From: Stanieria cyanosphaera PCC 7437
Lineage (GTDB): Bacteria; Cyanobacteriota; Cyanobacteriia; Cyanobacteriales; Xenococcaceae
DNA length: 64,000 nucleotides
NCBI RefSeq assembly: GCF_000317575.1
Contig: NC_019748.1
Span: forward strand, 636,001 to 700,000
Direction of reading: 5' to 3'
Shown here: in pieces, positions 45,231-53,629 of the stretch
Layout of the letters: each line of letters opens with the position of its first letter
How positions within the stretch are numbered: the first letter of the stretch is position 1
Made by a program: the position numbers and the translations under genes
The notes under the pieces: model-generated
Told to the model about the DNA's origin: nothing
Databases searched by the model: none
The model's input: the letters and a program-made list of their open reading frames with translations, nothing else

Positions 45231-45623
45231 ATGTTTAACACAATCTTATTTCCAATTGATCGCAGTCGAGAAGCGCGTGAAGCAGCAGAAACAGTAGCTA
45301 ATCTAGTCAAAACTTATAATAGTCGTTTAGTTCTGCTATCGGTAGTTGAAAATACACCAGAAAGCAAAATGGATTCGGAAGCAGAAGTAGCAAAATTACT
45401 TCAAGCTGCTCAAGCTTTATTTGCAGAAAAAGGAATTGAAACAGAAGTTATAGAAAGAGAAGGAATGGCATCTTTTACAATTTGTGATGTTGCCGATGAA
45501 ATTGATGCCAATCTCATTATTATGGGTTGCCGAGGTTTAGGTTTAACCAATGAAGGTGCAACCGAAAGCGTAACCATTCGAGTGATTAATCTTTCACCAT
45601 GTCCTGTGTTGATAGTGCCTTAA
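45231..45623 (+). CDS. universal stress protein, UspA family
   Basis: 130 aa from the ATG at 45231, preceded by ACAGGAA. NTILFPIDRSREAREAAETV is the first strand and helix, LVLLSVVENTPESK the second strand, and IIMGCRGLGLTNEGATESVT the nucleotide-binding loop, where the usual Gly-Ser is Glu-Ser; NLSPCPVLIVP ends the fold. The altered loop may weaken ATP binding. Cytosolic; exact role unknown. Confidence 0.88.
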   Translation: MFNTILFPIDRSREAREAAETVANLVKTYNSRLVLLSVVENTPESKMDSEAEVAKLLQAAQALFAEKGIETEVIEREGMASFTICDVADEIDANLIIMGCRGLGLTNEGATESVTIRVINLSPCPVLIVP

Positions 45624-45736
45624 TAACTACTTAGATTGCTTTTAAGAACAAAGAGTTTCTTCAATTTTGAGAGAAGCTCCCTATCTATATGCTTCAATTT
45701 TGATACTAGGTAGTCTTGAAAATTTGCGATCGCATC

Positions 45737-46855
45737 ATGACCAATTCTCCTTCTCAACCGCCCGAACCTCCGGAACGCTCTTCTTCCTCACGAAAGAGAG
45801 TTTTAGATTCTGATGAATTAATTGCTATGATTGTTGCCTTCGGTACGATTGGAACAATTTTGTTTTTGTCTTTAACTGACGGTAAAAATAGATGGGGACT
45901 AACAAATTGGCAGCAATGGTTAGCTGCTTCTCAATCAACTAATGAAACCACACAAAGTACTGTTGACGAAACTCAACTCAATCAAACAGAGTCAGCCCCA
46001 ACCGCTCAAACTAACAGAAACACTAGTTTACAACCAAAAACTTCTAATACAACAGAATCTCTTAACAATAATAATCAACTTTTACCAAATCAAGCGCCAA
46101 AAATATCTCGTTCTCAAAAACCAACTGTTATTGTTCCAACTATTATTACTAATCCTTCAAAGCCAGGAACTCCTCAAACCCAACCAAATCTAGAACAAAC
46201 TCCTTCAACCGCACAACCACCTGTTATTGTGCCTGAAGAAAAAGAATCTATTCCAGCCATTGTCTTTCTCGATGTACCTCAAAATTATTGGGCGAGTCCT
46301 TTTATTTATCAATTAAAAGAACAAGGATTAATTTCTGGTTCGTCTGAAGATACTTTTGAGCCAGAGCAACCAATCACCAGAGCAGGAATGGCAGAATTAA
46401 TTAGTCAAACTTTTAATCAACCTTCTACTTTTGATACTAAACAATTTAAAGACGTTACTGCTAACACAGAAGCTGCTGCTGAGATTAATGAAGCGGTAGG
46501 CAGCGGTTTTATGAAAGGTTATTCCAATGGGGAATTTCGTCCTCAAGAAGAAATTTCTCGTTATCAAGTGTTAGTTACTTTAGCCACTGGGTTAAATCTA
46601 CAACCTAGCCAAGAGCCTACTGCAATCCTCAAATCTTTTAGTGATGCCAATCAGTTGCCAAATTGGGCAGTTAATCAAGTAGCAGCAGCTATAGAAGCAG
46701 GTTTATTAGTCAACCCTCCAACCTATGAACGTCAATCTCTTAATCCAAATCAAACAGCTACTCGTGCTGAAGTAGCAGCGATGATTTATCAAGCCTTAGT
46801 CAAATCTGGTAGATTGCCAGCGATTTCTTCAGAATATATAGTTCCTGCTCCTTAA
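45737..46855 (+). CDS. membrane-anchored protein with three SLH domains
   Basis: 372 aa from the ATG at 45737. A short cytoplasmic Pro/Ser-rich start, one membrane helix (LIAMIVAFGTIGTILFLSL), a Pro/Thr/Gln-rich linker (about 70-170), and three S-layer homology repeats: FLDVPQNYWASPFIYQLKEQ, FKDVTANTEAAAEINEAVGS and FSDANQLPNWAVNQVAAAIE, each ending in an xITRAxxA-like turn (PITRAGMAELI, ATRAEVAAMIY). SLH units bind pyruvylated cell-wall polymer, so the protein may tie inner membrane to peptidoglycan. An HIP1 site lies just before the start. Confidence 0.85.
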   Translation: MTNSPSQPPEPPERSSSSRKRVLDSDELIAMIVAFGTIGTILFLSLTDGKNRWGLTNWQQWLAASQSTNETTQSTVDETQLNQTESAPTAQTNRNTSLQPKTSNTTESLNNNNQLLPNQAPKISRSQKPTVIVPTIITNPSKPGTPQTQPNLEQTPSTAQPPVIVPEEKESIPAIVFLDVPQNYWASPFIYQLKEQGLISGSSEDTFEPEQPITRAGMAELISQTFNQPSTFDTKQFKDVTANTEAAAEINEAVGSGFMKGYSNGEFRPQEEISRYQVLVTLATGLNLQPSQEPTAILKSFSDANQLPNWAVNQVAAAIEAGLLVNPPTYERQSLNPNQTATRAEVAAMIYQALVKSGRLPAISSEYIVPAP

Positions 46856-46888
46856 TCTCAATTGTGGTCATCACAAAACTTATTTAAG

Positions 46889-47686
46889 ATGAAACAATCA
46901 ATTGTTCAAGTAGATGCTTTTACTGTTGAACCTTTTCATGGAAATCCTGCTGCTGTTTGTGTATTAACTCAATCTCAATCAGCACAATGGATGCAGTCAG
47001 TAGCCCAAGAAATGAATTTGTCAGAAACAGCATTTTTAACACCACAAGCAGATGGTTATCATCTACGCTGGTTTACACCAACCACTGAAGTACCACTTTG
47101 TGGACACGCTACTTTAGCTAGCGCGCACGTTTTATGGACAGAAGGACATTTATCTGAAGACAAACCCGCTCGTTTTCATACCAAAAGTGGCTTACTAGTT
47201 GCCCAACGACAAGCAGAATGGATTGAACTGGATTTTCCCGCTAACTTTTCCGAAGTTATAACTACTCCCCCAGAATTAGAGCAGGCTTTAGGAGTATTGG
47301 TAAAAACAACATTACACAATTCTTTAGCTTATTTAGTAGAAGTAGAAGCAGCCAATGTAGTAAGGCAACTAGAGCCGAATTTTTCTTTATTGAAAACCTT
47401 ACCCGTTGATGGTGTTATCGTTACCAGTAAGGCAGAAAAAGACTCGGAATATGATTTTATCTCTCGTTTCTTTGCTCCAGGTTTGGGTATAGATGAAGAT
47501 CCTGTTACTGGTGCTGCTCATTGTTGTCTAGCTCCGTTTTGGCGCAAACACTTGCAAAAAGATGAATTTATTGCTTATCAAGCTTCTAGTCGTGGTGGTG
47601 TTGTTAAAGTTCGTTATGCCGGTGATGAGCGCGTTTATTTGAGTGGACAAGCAGTTACAGTAATGCGTGGTGAATTAATCTATTGA
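46889..47686 (+). CDS. PhzF-family isomerase/epimerase-like protein
   Basis: 265 aa from the ATG at 46889. VQVDAFTVEPFHGNPAAVCV with SETAFLTPQADGYHLRWFTP is the first domain; TTEVPLCGHATLASAHVLW is the conserved HAT motif; the second domain has SRFFAPGLGIDEDPVTGAAH and RGGVVKVRY. The catalytic acid of PhzF is the Glu in the SETAF segment, present here. Most genomes carry PhzF-like proteins outside phenazine pathways; substrate unknown. The accessory region begins after it. Confidence 0.88.
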   Translation: MKQSIVQVDAFTVEPFHGNPAAVCVLTQSQSAQWMQSVAQEMNLSETAFLTPQADGYHLRWFTPTTEVPLCGHATLASAHVLWTEGHLSEDKPARFHTKSGLLVAQRQAEWIELDFPANFSEVITTPPELEQALGVLVKTTLHNSLAYLVEVEAANVVRQLEPNFSLLKTLPVDGVIVTSKAEKDSEYDFISRFFAPGLGIDEDPVTGAAHCCLAPFWRKHLQKDEFIAYQASSRGGVVKVRYAGDERVYLSGQAVTVMRGELIY

Positions 47687-47793
47687 TTATCGTAATAACT
47701 CTAGGAATTAAATCTCATCATAACCTGTATTACTATGAGATTAAGGCATACTTCTTATCAAGACCAGAGCCTTTAATAAGACTTCATCGTTCT

Positions 47794-47846
47794 TCGCGAA
47801 GGAGACTCTCGCCAAGCGCGACGAGAGGAATTCGCGCCTCCAATAA
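47794..47846. repeat. GC-rich small repeat upstream of tnpB
   Basis: TCGCGAAGGAGACTCTCGCC and GCGCGACGAGAGGAATTCGC make several short inverted arms (ACTCTCG / CGAGAG). It may belong to the left end of the insertion element or to the small dispersed repeats. Confidence 0.4.
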
Positions 47847-47879
47847 AGTTTTTACATTAAATGTGTTAAAATGTGAGGC

Positions 47880-49115
47880 ATGACTGAACGTGCCTACAAG
47901 TTTCGCTTTTACCCAACATCATCGCAAGAGATTCTCTTGCGACGAACAATGGGCTGTGTGCGTTTGGTCTATAACAAAGCTTTGGCTACCAGAACAATCG
48001 CTTGGTACGAAAAGCAAGAGAGGATTGATTACAAACAAACCTCTAGTCTTCTTACTGATTGGAAAAAAACCAAAGAACTCGATTTTCTCAACGAGGTTAG
48101 TTGTGTACCTTTGCAGCAATGCTTGAGACATCTCCAAAAAGCTTTTGCTAACTTTTGGGGAAAACGGGCTAAATATCCTCGCTTTAAGAAAAAACGTAAT
48201 GGCGGTTCGGCAGAGTTTACCAAATCTGCTTTTAAGTACCGAGACGGGAAACTGTGGCTGGCTAAATGCAATGAGCCATTGAATATAGTTTGGTCGAGGT
48301 ATCTTTCAAAAGGATGCGAACCTTCGACTGTTACTATTAAACTCGAACCTTCTGGACGTTGGTTCGTTTCTTTGTTGGTTGATGACTATACCGTAGAGGT
48401 ACTTCCACCAACTGACAAAAAGATTGGATTGGATGCTGGACTCACCAGTCTGCTTAGTACCAGTGATGGTGAGAAGATAACCAATCCCAAGCATTTTAAT
48501 CGTCTGTATCGCAAGCTCTCTGTAGCGCAGAAGAAACTGAGTCGGAAAACCAAAGGCTCTAGTAACCGAGAGCGCGCGCGACTTAAAGTAGCTAGAATAC
48601 ACGCCAAAATTAAAGATGCTCGTACCGATTTTTTGCACAAGTTGACTACTCGTTTGGTTCGCTTGTATAGCTTGATTGCTATTGAAGACTTGGCGGTGAG
48701 AAACATAGTCAAGAATCACAAGCTGGCTCGTTCTATTAGCGATGCTGCTTGGGGTGAAATGCGAGCGCAGCTTGAGTACAAATGTGAGTGGTACGGGCGA
48801 AAACTGGTCAAGATTGACCGCTTTTTTCCTAGCTCTAAACGATGTCACCATTGCGGTTTTGTAATGGATAAGTTGCCTTTGAATATTCGCAGTTGGGACT
48901 GCCCTAGCTGTAAGACAACAGACATCGATAGAGACATCAACGCTGGAAAAAATATACTCGCTGCGGGACTCGCAGTGATTGTCTGTGGAGCGGACATAAG
49001 ACCTGATAACCATAAGGTTAAAGGAGCGAGTGCGGTCATGGGGGAAACCCCCATGAGCAACTCGCGTAGGCAGTTGCGAAAGACTCGAAAGAGAAAGAAA
49101 CAGAAACCCAAATAG
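47880..49115 (+). CDS. tnpB: TnpB, IS605-type RNA-guided nuclease
   Basis: 411 aa. N-terminal MTERAYKFRFYPTSSQEILL and RRTMGCVRLVYNKAL are the TnpB start. The RuvC acidic triad is intact: Asp in KIGLDAGLTSLL near 184, Glu in IAIEDLAVRNIV near 268, Asp in DIDRDINAGKNI near 350. A zinc finger (CHHCGF and CPSC) precedes the last Asp. The tail of about 50 residues is very basic (RRQLRKTRKRKKQKPK). No tnpA lies next to it, so it moves only with help in trans. Its 3' end overlaps a strong hairpin suited to guide RNA. ATG at 47880. Confidence 0.9.
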   Translation: MTERAYKFRFYPTSSQEILLRRTMGCVRLVYNKALATRTIAWYEKQERIDYKQTSSLLTDWKKTKELDFLNEVSCVPLQQCLRHLQKAFANFWGKRAKYPRFKKKRNGGSAEFTKSAFKYRDGKLWLAKCNEPLNIVWSRYLSKGCEPSTVTIKLEPSGRWFVSLLVDDYTVEVLPPTDKKIGLDAGLTSLLSTSDGEKITNPKHFNRLYRKLSVAQKKLSRKTKGSSNRERARLKVARIHAKIKDARTDFLHKLTTRLVRLYSLIAIEDLAVRNIVKNHKLARSISDAAWGEMRAQLEYKCEWYGRKLVKIDRFFPSSKRCHHCGFVMDKLPLNIRSWDCPSCKTTDIDRDINAGKNILAAGLAVIVCGADIRPDNHKVKGASAVMGETPMSNSRRQLRKTRKRKKQKPK

Positions 49116-49124
49116 TGATGTTTG
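49025..49124 (+). ncRNA. candidate guide RNA (omega RNA/reRNA) scaffold
   Basis: The 3' end of tnpB contains a perfect 9-bp hairpin (TCATGGGGG, loop AAA, CCCCCATGA, 49036-49056), enclosed by GCGAGT / ACTCGC, then further short pairs. Such structures at the tnpB 3' end lead into the element's right end, where TnpB guide RNAs are known to finish. The RNA itself is inferred. Confidence 0.5.
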
Positions 49125-49157
49125 GGAATCCCTCGTTTTAACGAGGGAGGATGTCAA
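49125..49157 (+). repeat. IS605-type right-end hairpin
   Basis: Stem CCCTCGT / ACGAGGG with loop TTTA (49130-49147), then AGGATGTCAA. The same layout and loop occur in inverse orientation at 62830-62862. Confidence 0.75.
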
Positions 49158-49188
49158 AAGTTAAAAACTCTCATTATCTACTGGTACA

Positions 49189-49634
49189 ATGTCTACCTCT
49201 TCTCTTTATGAAACTGATTTTTACGCTTGGACTCAAGAGCAAGTCGATTTACTCAAAGCTCAACATTGGGATCGAATAGACGTAACTAATCTAATTGAGG
49301 AAATTGAGACTTTGGTAGGAAAGAACGCCAAGAATTGCGAAATCGCTTGGGAGTGTTGTTAGGGCATTTATTCAAATGGCAGTTTCAAGCTGAAAAGCGT
49401 AGTAGTAGTTGGTTGAGTACTATTCGAGAACAGCGTGTCCAAATAAAGTTACTTTTGCAAGATAGTCCGAGTTTAAAGCCATACTTCAATGAGGTTTTTC
49501 TTGCTGCCTATGAACTTGGTTTAGCTTTTGCGATTCGGGAAACTCGCTTAGGTGAACAAATTTTTCCAGAACAATGCCCTTATTCTCCCGAAGAAATTAT
49601 GAATCCTAATTTCTTTCCAGAACCAAATACATAG
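49189..49634 (+). pseudogene. DUF29 gene broken by a frameshift
   Basis: From the ATG at 49189 the frame reads SSLYETDFYAWTQEQVDLLK and NLIEEIETLVGKNAKN, a good DUF29 N-terminus, then stops at 49360-49362. The rest of the family sequence (ERQELRNRLGVLLGHLFKWQ, then DSPSLKPYFNEVFL to EEIMNPNFFPEPNT) continues in another frame to 49634. One lost G in the run before AGGAAAG (about 49315) would explain it. Either a recent mutation or a sequencing error. It starts 32 bases after the IS right end. Confidence 0.75.
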
Positions 49635-49701
49635 CAATTGAAGTTAAAAAAAAGCTATCAGCAAAAGAGCTTTGTCTTGTAGCATAATGAAGCGATTGTA
49701 A

Positions 49702-49866
49702 TTTGATTTATGGACAGAAGATATTAACACTATTTCTCAAACAGTTTTAATTCTTCTTTTTCTTTGCATCAATCTTGCTTTAATTATCGGCTGTCTAATT
49801 TATTTAGTCTGGCTTTCTGTTCCAGTATTTTTAATTGCCATTACTATAATAATTTACAGCCTCTGA
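49702..49866 (+). pseudogene. fragment of a PvdE/SyrD-like peptide exporter
   Basis: A 54-codon frame bounded by stops, with no start, reads LWTEDINTISQTVLILLFLC, INLALIIGCLIYLVW and LSVPVFLIAITIIIYSL. Two membrane helices with the order DINTIS, CINLALIIGCLIY and WLS resemble the membrane domain of cyclic-peptide ABC exporters. Both sides of the gene are missing. Recognition is from memory of the family, so moderate. Confidence 0.4.
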
Positions 49867-50012
49867 AAGCGGTACAGTTGAGTATGGAGTATGGCGGACA
49901 ACGAACACTAAAATCACCAGGTGAAGATTTAACCGTAGGCAGGTTAAGGTAGGAGAGGGCGATCGCGATCATACATACAGCTACTACAAAAATTATCCAA
50001 GCTCCTTACAAA

Positions 50013-50125
50013 TTTTCTGCTCAAAGAACTATTTTATCTGTTAGTTCTGCTTTACTAGTAAGAGCAAGTTTTTTTCAGCACTCAAAGCCAGTCAAGTTGA
50101 TGTAGTCGAAGCATTGCGGGCTTGA
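50013..50125 (+). pseudogene. C-terminal scrap of a MacB-like ABC permease
   Basis: In one frame FSAQRTILSVSSALLV, and after a frameshift FFSALKASQVDVVEALRA then stop. The end fits the PARKASxLDPxEALR motif at the C-terminus of MacB/FtsX-type permeases. It is too short for a gene and lies 43 bases before dnaE-C. Low to moderate support. Confidence 0.35.
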
Positions 50126-50167
50126 TACAAAACTTCTTAATCAATATATAATTTTTCATTATTAAAT

Positions 50168-51520
50168 ATGGTTAAAATCGTTAGTCGCAAATCTTTAGGC
50201 AAACAACCTGTATACGATATTGGTGTAACCAAAGATCACAACTTTTTGTTAAGCAATGGTGTGGTTGCTTCCAACTGTTTTAATAAATCTCACTCTACTG
50301 CTTACGCCTATGTGACTTATCAAACAGCTTATCTCAAAGCCAATTATCCCGTAGAATACATGAGCGCACTACTAACCGCTAGTAGTGGCGATCGCGATAA
50401 AGTAGAAAAATATCGAGAAAACTGTCAAAGAATGGGGATAGAAGTCGAACCCCCCGATATCAATCGTTCTGAAGAAGATTTTACTCCTCAAAAAAATAAA
50501 ATTTTATTTGGATTATCTGCGGTTAAAAATTTGGGACAAGGAGCAATTGACAATATTCTTCAAGCTAGAGTCGAAGCAGGAGGAAAATTTAATTCTTTAG
50601 CAGATTTCTGCGAACGAGTTGATTTGAGAGTAGTTAATCGTCGTGCTTTAGAAACTTTAATTTATTGTGGTGCTTTTGATAAAATTGAGCCAAATCGTAA
50701 ACAGTTAATTAATGATTTAGAAGTTGTTATTCCTTGGGCGCAAAGTCGAGCCAAAGAAAAAGAAATTGGTCAGTTGAATTTATTTGACTTGATGAATAAT
50801 ATTTCTACAACTGATAGTAATAAAAATGGTTCTACCTTTGAACAAGCACCTAGCACACCAAAGGTAGAAGATTTTCCTTTACAAGAAAAACTCAAACTTG
50901 AAAAAGAACATTTAGGTTTTTACGTCTCTGATCATCCTCTTAAAGCAATTCAAAAATCAACTCAAATTTTATCTCCTATTAATCTCAATCAATTATCAGA
51001 ACAAAAATCTCGACAGAAAATTTGTGCTGTAGTAATGCTCAATGCAGTCAAAACAATTATTACGCAAAAAGGTACTCCGATGGCTTTTGTTCAAATGGAA
51101 GATGTTACTGGAGAAGCAGAAGGTACAGTTTTTTCTGATACGTACGAGAAAATCGAATCTTTACTTAAGGAAAATTACCATCTAATTGTGTGGGGTAAAG
51201 CACAAGCACGCAATGATAAGTATCAATTAATTATTGAAGATGCCCAATTAGTAGATAAAATTCAAATAATTACTTTAGAAATCACTCCTCAACAAGCACT
51301 AGATCAATCTATTATTAGTAAATTAAAAGGAATTCTTCAGGAACATTCAGGAGAACCTCATAAATTTAAAATTCCAGTCCTAGTAATTATTAGTCATAAC
51401 AATCAACGTCAATTTATTCGTCTCGGACAAAAATTTTGGGTTCAAGACGAACGTGGAGCTATAATTTCTTTGAAAAATGCTGGTTTTTCTGTTTACAATC
51501 AACCTTTAGTTTCTAGTTGA
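50168..51520 (+). CDS. dnaE: DNA polymerase III alpha C-terminal half with split-intein C part
   Basis: 450 aa. Residues 1-36 are the C-part of the cyanobacterial DnaE split intein: MVKIVSRKSLGKQPVYDIGV, block F TKDHNFLLSNG and block G VVASN with the final Asn; the first extein residue is Cys37 in CFNKSHSTAY. The extein (37-450) is the end of DnaE: helix-hairpin-helix (LSAVKNLGQGAIDNILQARV), OB-fold (KICAVVMLNAVKTIITQKGT, MAFVQMEDVTGEAEGTVFSD). The intein joins this to an N-half made elsewhere by trans-splicing; no such gene is in this window. The replicative polymerase depends on it. Confidence 0.96.
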   Translation: MVKIVSRKSLGKQPVYDIGVTKDHNFLLSNGVVASNCFNKSHSTAYAYVTYQTAYLKANYPVEYMSALLTASSGDRDKVEKYRENCQRMGIEVEPPDINRSEEDFTPQKNKILFGLSAVKNLGQGAIDNILQARVEAGGKFNSLADFCERVDLRVVNRRALETLIYCGAFDKIEPNRKQLINDLEVVIPWAQSRAKEKEIGQLNLFDLMNNISTTDSNKNGSTFEQAPSTPKVEDFPLQEKLKLEKEHLGFYVSDHPLKAIQKSTQILSPINLNQLSEQKSRQKICAVVMLNAVKTIITQKGTPMAFVQMEDVTGEAEGTVFSDTYEKIESLLKENYHLIVWGKAQARNDKYQLIIEDAQLVDKIQIITLEITPQQALDQSIISKLKGILQEHSGEPHKFKIPVLVIISHNNQRQFIRLGQKFWVQDERGAIISLKNAGFSVYNQPLVSS

Positions 51521-51807
51521 AATCAACTGCAAGATAAAGTTAACCTTTAATAAAGTTTTTTAACAGCCTTTTCTCAGTAACTTTTGTGATTCAATGTTTT
51601 TACTGATGTCAGTTTATCGTTTAATTTGATTCACTTTTATTAGAGAATAAATATTATAAAATTTATTGGTATTTTTTTTGTCTAGCCGAAATAAACATAA
51701 TACTCTATAACAATCTTATATTTATATTAAGGAACTGATTAATTTATAGAGTCAAAATAGTAATTAAAAATCTTTTAGCTAACTCATGATCAAATATTTT
51801 GCGTTAT

Positions 51808-52344
51808 ATGATGCAGACAGTTATTAAACCAATGTCCAAGCCAAAACCTAAGCTTACTCTCATAAAATTTGATCAAGCAAATTTACTGGAAGGTAGACAC
51901 ATTTTAATTGTGGAGTCTCCAGAATCGAAACGAGCAGTAGTTCTCAATTCGAGTATTTTTTTGATTGGACGACATCCTCAAAGTTCTTTGGTATTAACAA
52001 ATAATATGGTGTCTCGGTGTCATGCTACTATTGCTTGGCTTCAATACGAAAAATCACCTCAACAAACTAACTGTTCTTATTGGATTATTGATGGGAAAGG
52101 CAAACATAAAAGAAGTCGCAATGGCATTTTAGTTAATGGCAATAAAACTTCGCTACATCGTCTCAAATCTGGAGATTTAGTTGAGATTGGAGAAACTATT
52201 AAAATTACCTATAACTATATTCCTTACAATACTGAAACTCACGAATTTTTAGAATATTGTGAAGTTGAAAAACCTCAACAAAAAACCAAAAACAAGAATC
52301 TTAGTTATAAAGATACTATTATTTTAAATTCAGACGAAATTTAA
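51808..52344 (+). CDS. FHA-domain protein
   Basis: 178 aa from the ATG at 51808 (a second ATG follows directly). The forkhead-associated domain spans about 40-135: FLIGRHPQSSLVLTNNMVSR with the Gly-Arg and Ser-Arg-x-His motifs that bind phosphothreonine, then RSRNGILVNGNKTSLHRLKS and GDLVEIGETIKITYNY. The N- and C-terminal tails are polar, and TKNKNLSYKDTIILNSDEI ends the chain with a possible phosphothreonine. No kinase is adjacent. The partner is unknown. Confidence 0.85.
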   Translation: MMQTVIKPMSKPKPKLTLIKFDQANLLEGRHILIVESPESKRAVVLNSSIFLIGRHPQSSLVLTNNMVSRCHATIAWLQYEKSPQQTNCSYWIIDGKGKHKRSRNGILVNGNKTSLHRLKSGDLVEIGETIKITYNYIPYNTETHEFLEYCEVEKPQQKTKNKNLSYKDTIILNSDEI

Positions 52345-52368
52345 CCTGCTCCACGATTTTTCGCGGAT

Positions 52369-53340
52369 TTATGTCCATTGACGGAAAAAAGCACCTGCTT
52401 CTCCTGCATTGACAGTTAATTGTTCAATATTTTTCATTGCTGTTTGATCAAAAGGTTTAAAAGCTTGGGCAACCCTGAAATTAGCTTCTAATTGTTCAGG
52501 ATTTTCAGCAGCAATAATACAACAGTGTACTCCCGATAAGGAAAGAGTATAACCCATTGCTTGATGCATTCCTTCTAAAAGACCAGGTTGAAACAAACGT
52601 CCGTAAGCTGGTATTTTCATCGCGATCACACCCACATTTTTCTTTTGGGCAACAGGAAGTACAGTAGTAGAAAAGGGACGAGGATGATGAATATCGGCTG
52701 CATTGAGAGAGATTAAAGTAGTATCGAAAGGATACCTGGTTAATGCTGCTGCAATCACTTCGGGTTCGTGATGACCAGTAATACCTAAATATTTAACTAA
52801 TTTTTGCTCTTTAGCCTCTTCAAAAGCTTTTATTGCGCCATTTTCTCCCAAAATTTGCTCTAATTCTTCCATGAAAGAAACATGATGCAATTGCCATCCA
52901 TCTAGATAATCAGTATTGAGATTATGAAGCGATCGCTCTAGGTCACGCCATGCTCCATCTCGATCGCGAGCAGCAGTTTTACTATTAAGATAAATTTGTT
53001 TGCGGTAAGTAGGCAAGATTTTGCCTAAATTTGCTTCGCTAGGGCCATAACTGGCAGCAGTATCATAATAGCGAATTCCCAAAGATAAAGCTTTTTCAAC
53101 TATAGCGATCGCTTCTTGTTCTTTTCCTTGATAAGATAAGGGAGTTTGTCCAGCACCACCTAACCCAAAAATCGGTAAACTAATTCCAGTTTTACCCAGA
53201 ACTTTCTCGGGCATTGTCTGAGTTATTTTAATTGACGTTTGGTTTGTTTTGGCATCAGGTTGCGTCAATGTTTTTCCACCAATTGCCGTCGCAGCAGCAA
53301 CACTGCCAATCAGGAAGTTGCGTCTAGTTTGTCTATTCAT
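52369..53340 (-). CDS. aldo/keto reductase with Tat signal
   Basis: 323 aa. MNRQTRRNFLIGSVAAATAI is a twin-arginine signal (RRNFL), so export of a folded, cofactor-loaded enzyme is expected. The AKR barrel follows: LPIFGLGGAGQTPLSYQG, GIRYYDTAASYGPSEANLGK with the catalytic Asp and Tyr, TAARDRDGAWRDLERSLHNL, YLDGWQLHHVS, ending GVHCCIIAAENPEQLEANFR in the NADP-binding part. Substrate unknown. Export of an NAD(P)H enzyme is unusual, so part of the N-terminus could instead be an anchor. Confidence 0.85.
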   Translation of the reverse strand: MNRQTRRNFLIGSVAAATAIGGKTLTQPDAKTNQTSIKITQTMPEKVLGKTGISLPIFGLGGAGQTPLSYQGKEQEAIAIVEKALSLGIRYYDTAASYGPSEANLGKILPTYRKQIYLNSKTAARDRDGAWRDLERSLHNLNTDYLDGWQLHHVSFMEELEQILGENGAIKAFEEAKEQKLVKYLGITGHHEPEVIAAALTRYPFDTTLISLNAADIHHPRPFSTTVLPVAQKKNVGVIAMKIPAYGRLFQPGLLEGMHQAMGYTLSLSGVHCCIIAAENPEQLEANFRVAQAFKPFDQTAMKNIEQLTVNAGEAGAFFRQWT

Positions 53341-53518
53341 AGCTATTGTTTTTTACCAGCATTGTAGCGAATCTCTTCTAAACGTTTTTCAAGAGTGTTA
53401 ATGGTTAATGGTTGATTATTAATCTCTCATATTATTAACTGATAACTGCTCATTGTTGATGGTTGATAGTTAATTGCTACTTTGATCCTTCATTTCACTC
53501 AGGACGCTTCGCGCTTTT

Positions 53519-53548
53519 GTACAGACGTGTCGGCGACAAGTCTCTAAC
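53519..53548. repeat. 28-bp palindrome family, copy F (30-bp variant)
   Basis: GTACAGACGTGTCGG and CGACAAGTCTCTAAC, preceded by GACGCTTCGCGCTTTT as in copy E. Confidence 0.6.
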
Positions 53549-53581
53549 TTTTTACTTTTTACTTAATCTTTAGTAACTGTT

Positions 53582-53609
53582 GTAGAGACATTCCATGGAA
53601 CGTCTCTAC
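53582..53609. repeat. 28-bp palindrome family, copy G
   Basis: GTAGAGACATTCCA / TGGAACGTCTCTAC, one mismatched pair. It lies 21 bases past the dnaX stop, where it may aid termination. Confidence 0.8.
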
Positions 53610-53629
53610 TGGTAACTGCTAGGCTATAG

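Larger units (their letters stand above)
47880..49157 (+). mobile_element. IS200/IS605-type element with tnpB only
   Basis: The right end is clear, at the hairpin ending in GAGGATGTCAA. The left end lies somewhere between 47690 and 47880 and could not be fixed from sequence alone, so the start given here is only that of the coding part. GC content is higher than in the neighbours, fitting recent arrival. Confidence 0.65.

Noticed and set aside
47683-47883. 66-codon frame between phzF and tnpB
   Set aside because: It runs through GC-rich repeat sequence, has no homology-like pattern and a poor start; more likely part of the element's left flank.
48306-49157. 283-codon minus-strand frame across tnpB
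   Set aside because: Antisense shadow of tnpB; composition is that of a reversed coding strand, no family motif, no ribosome-binding site.
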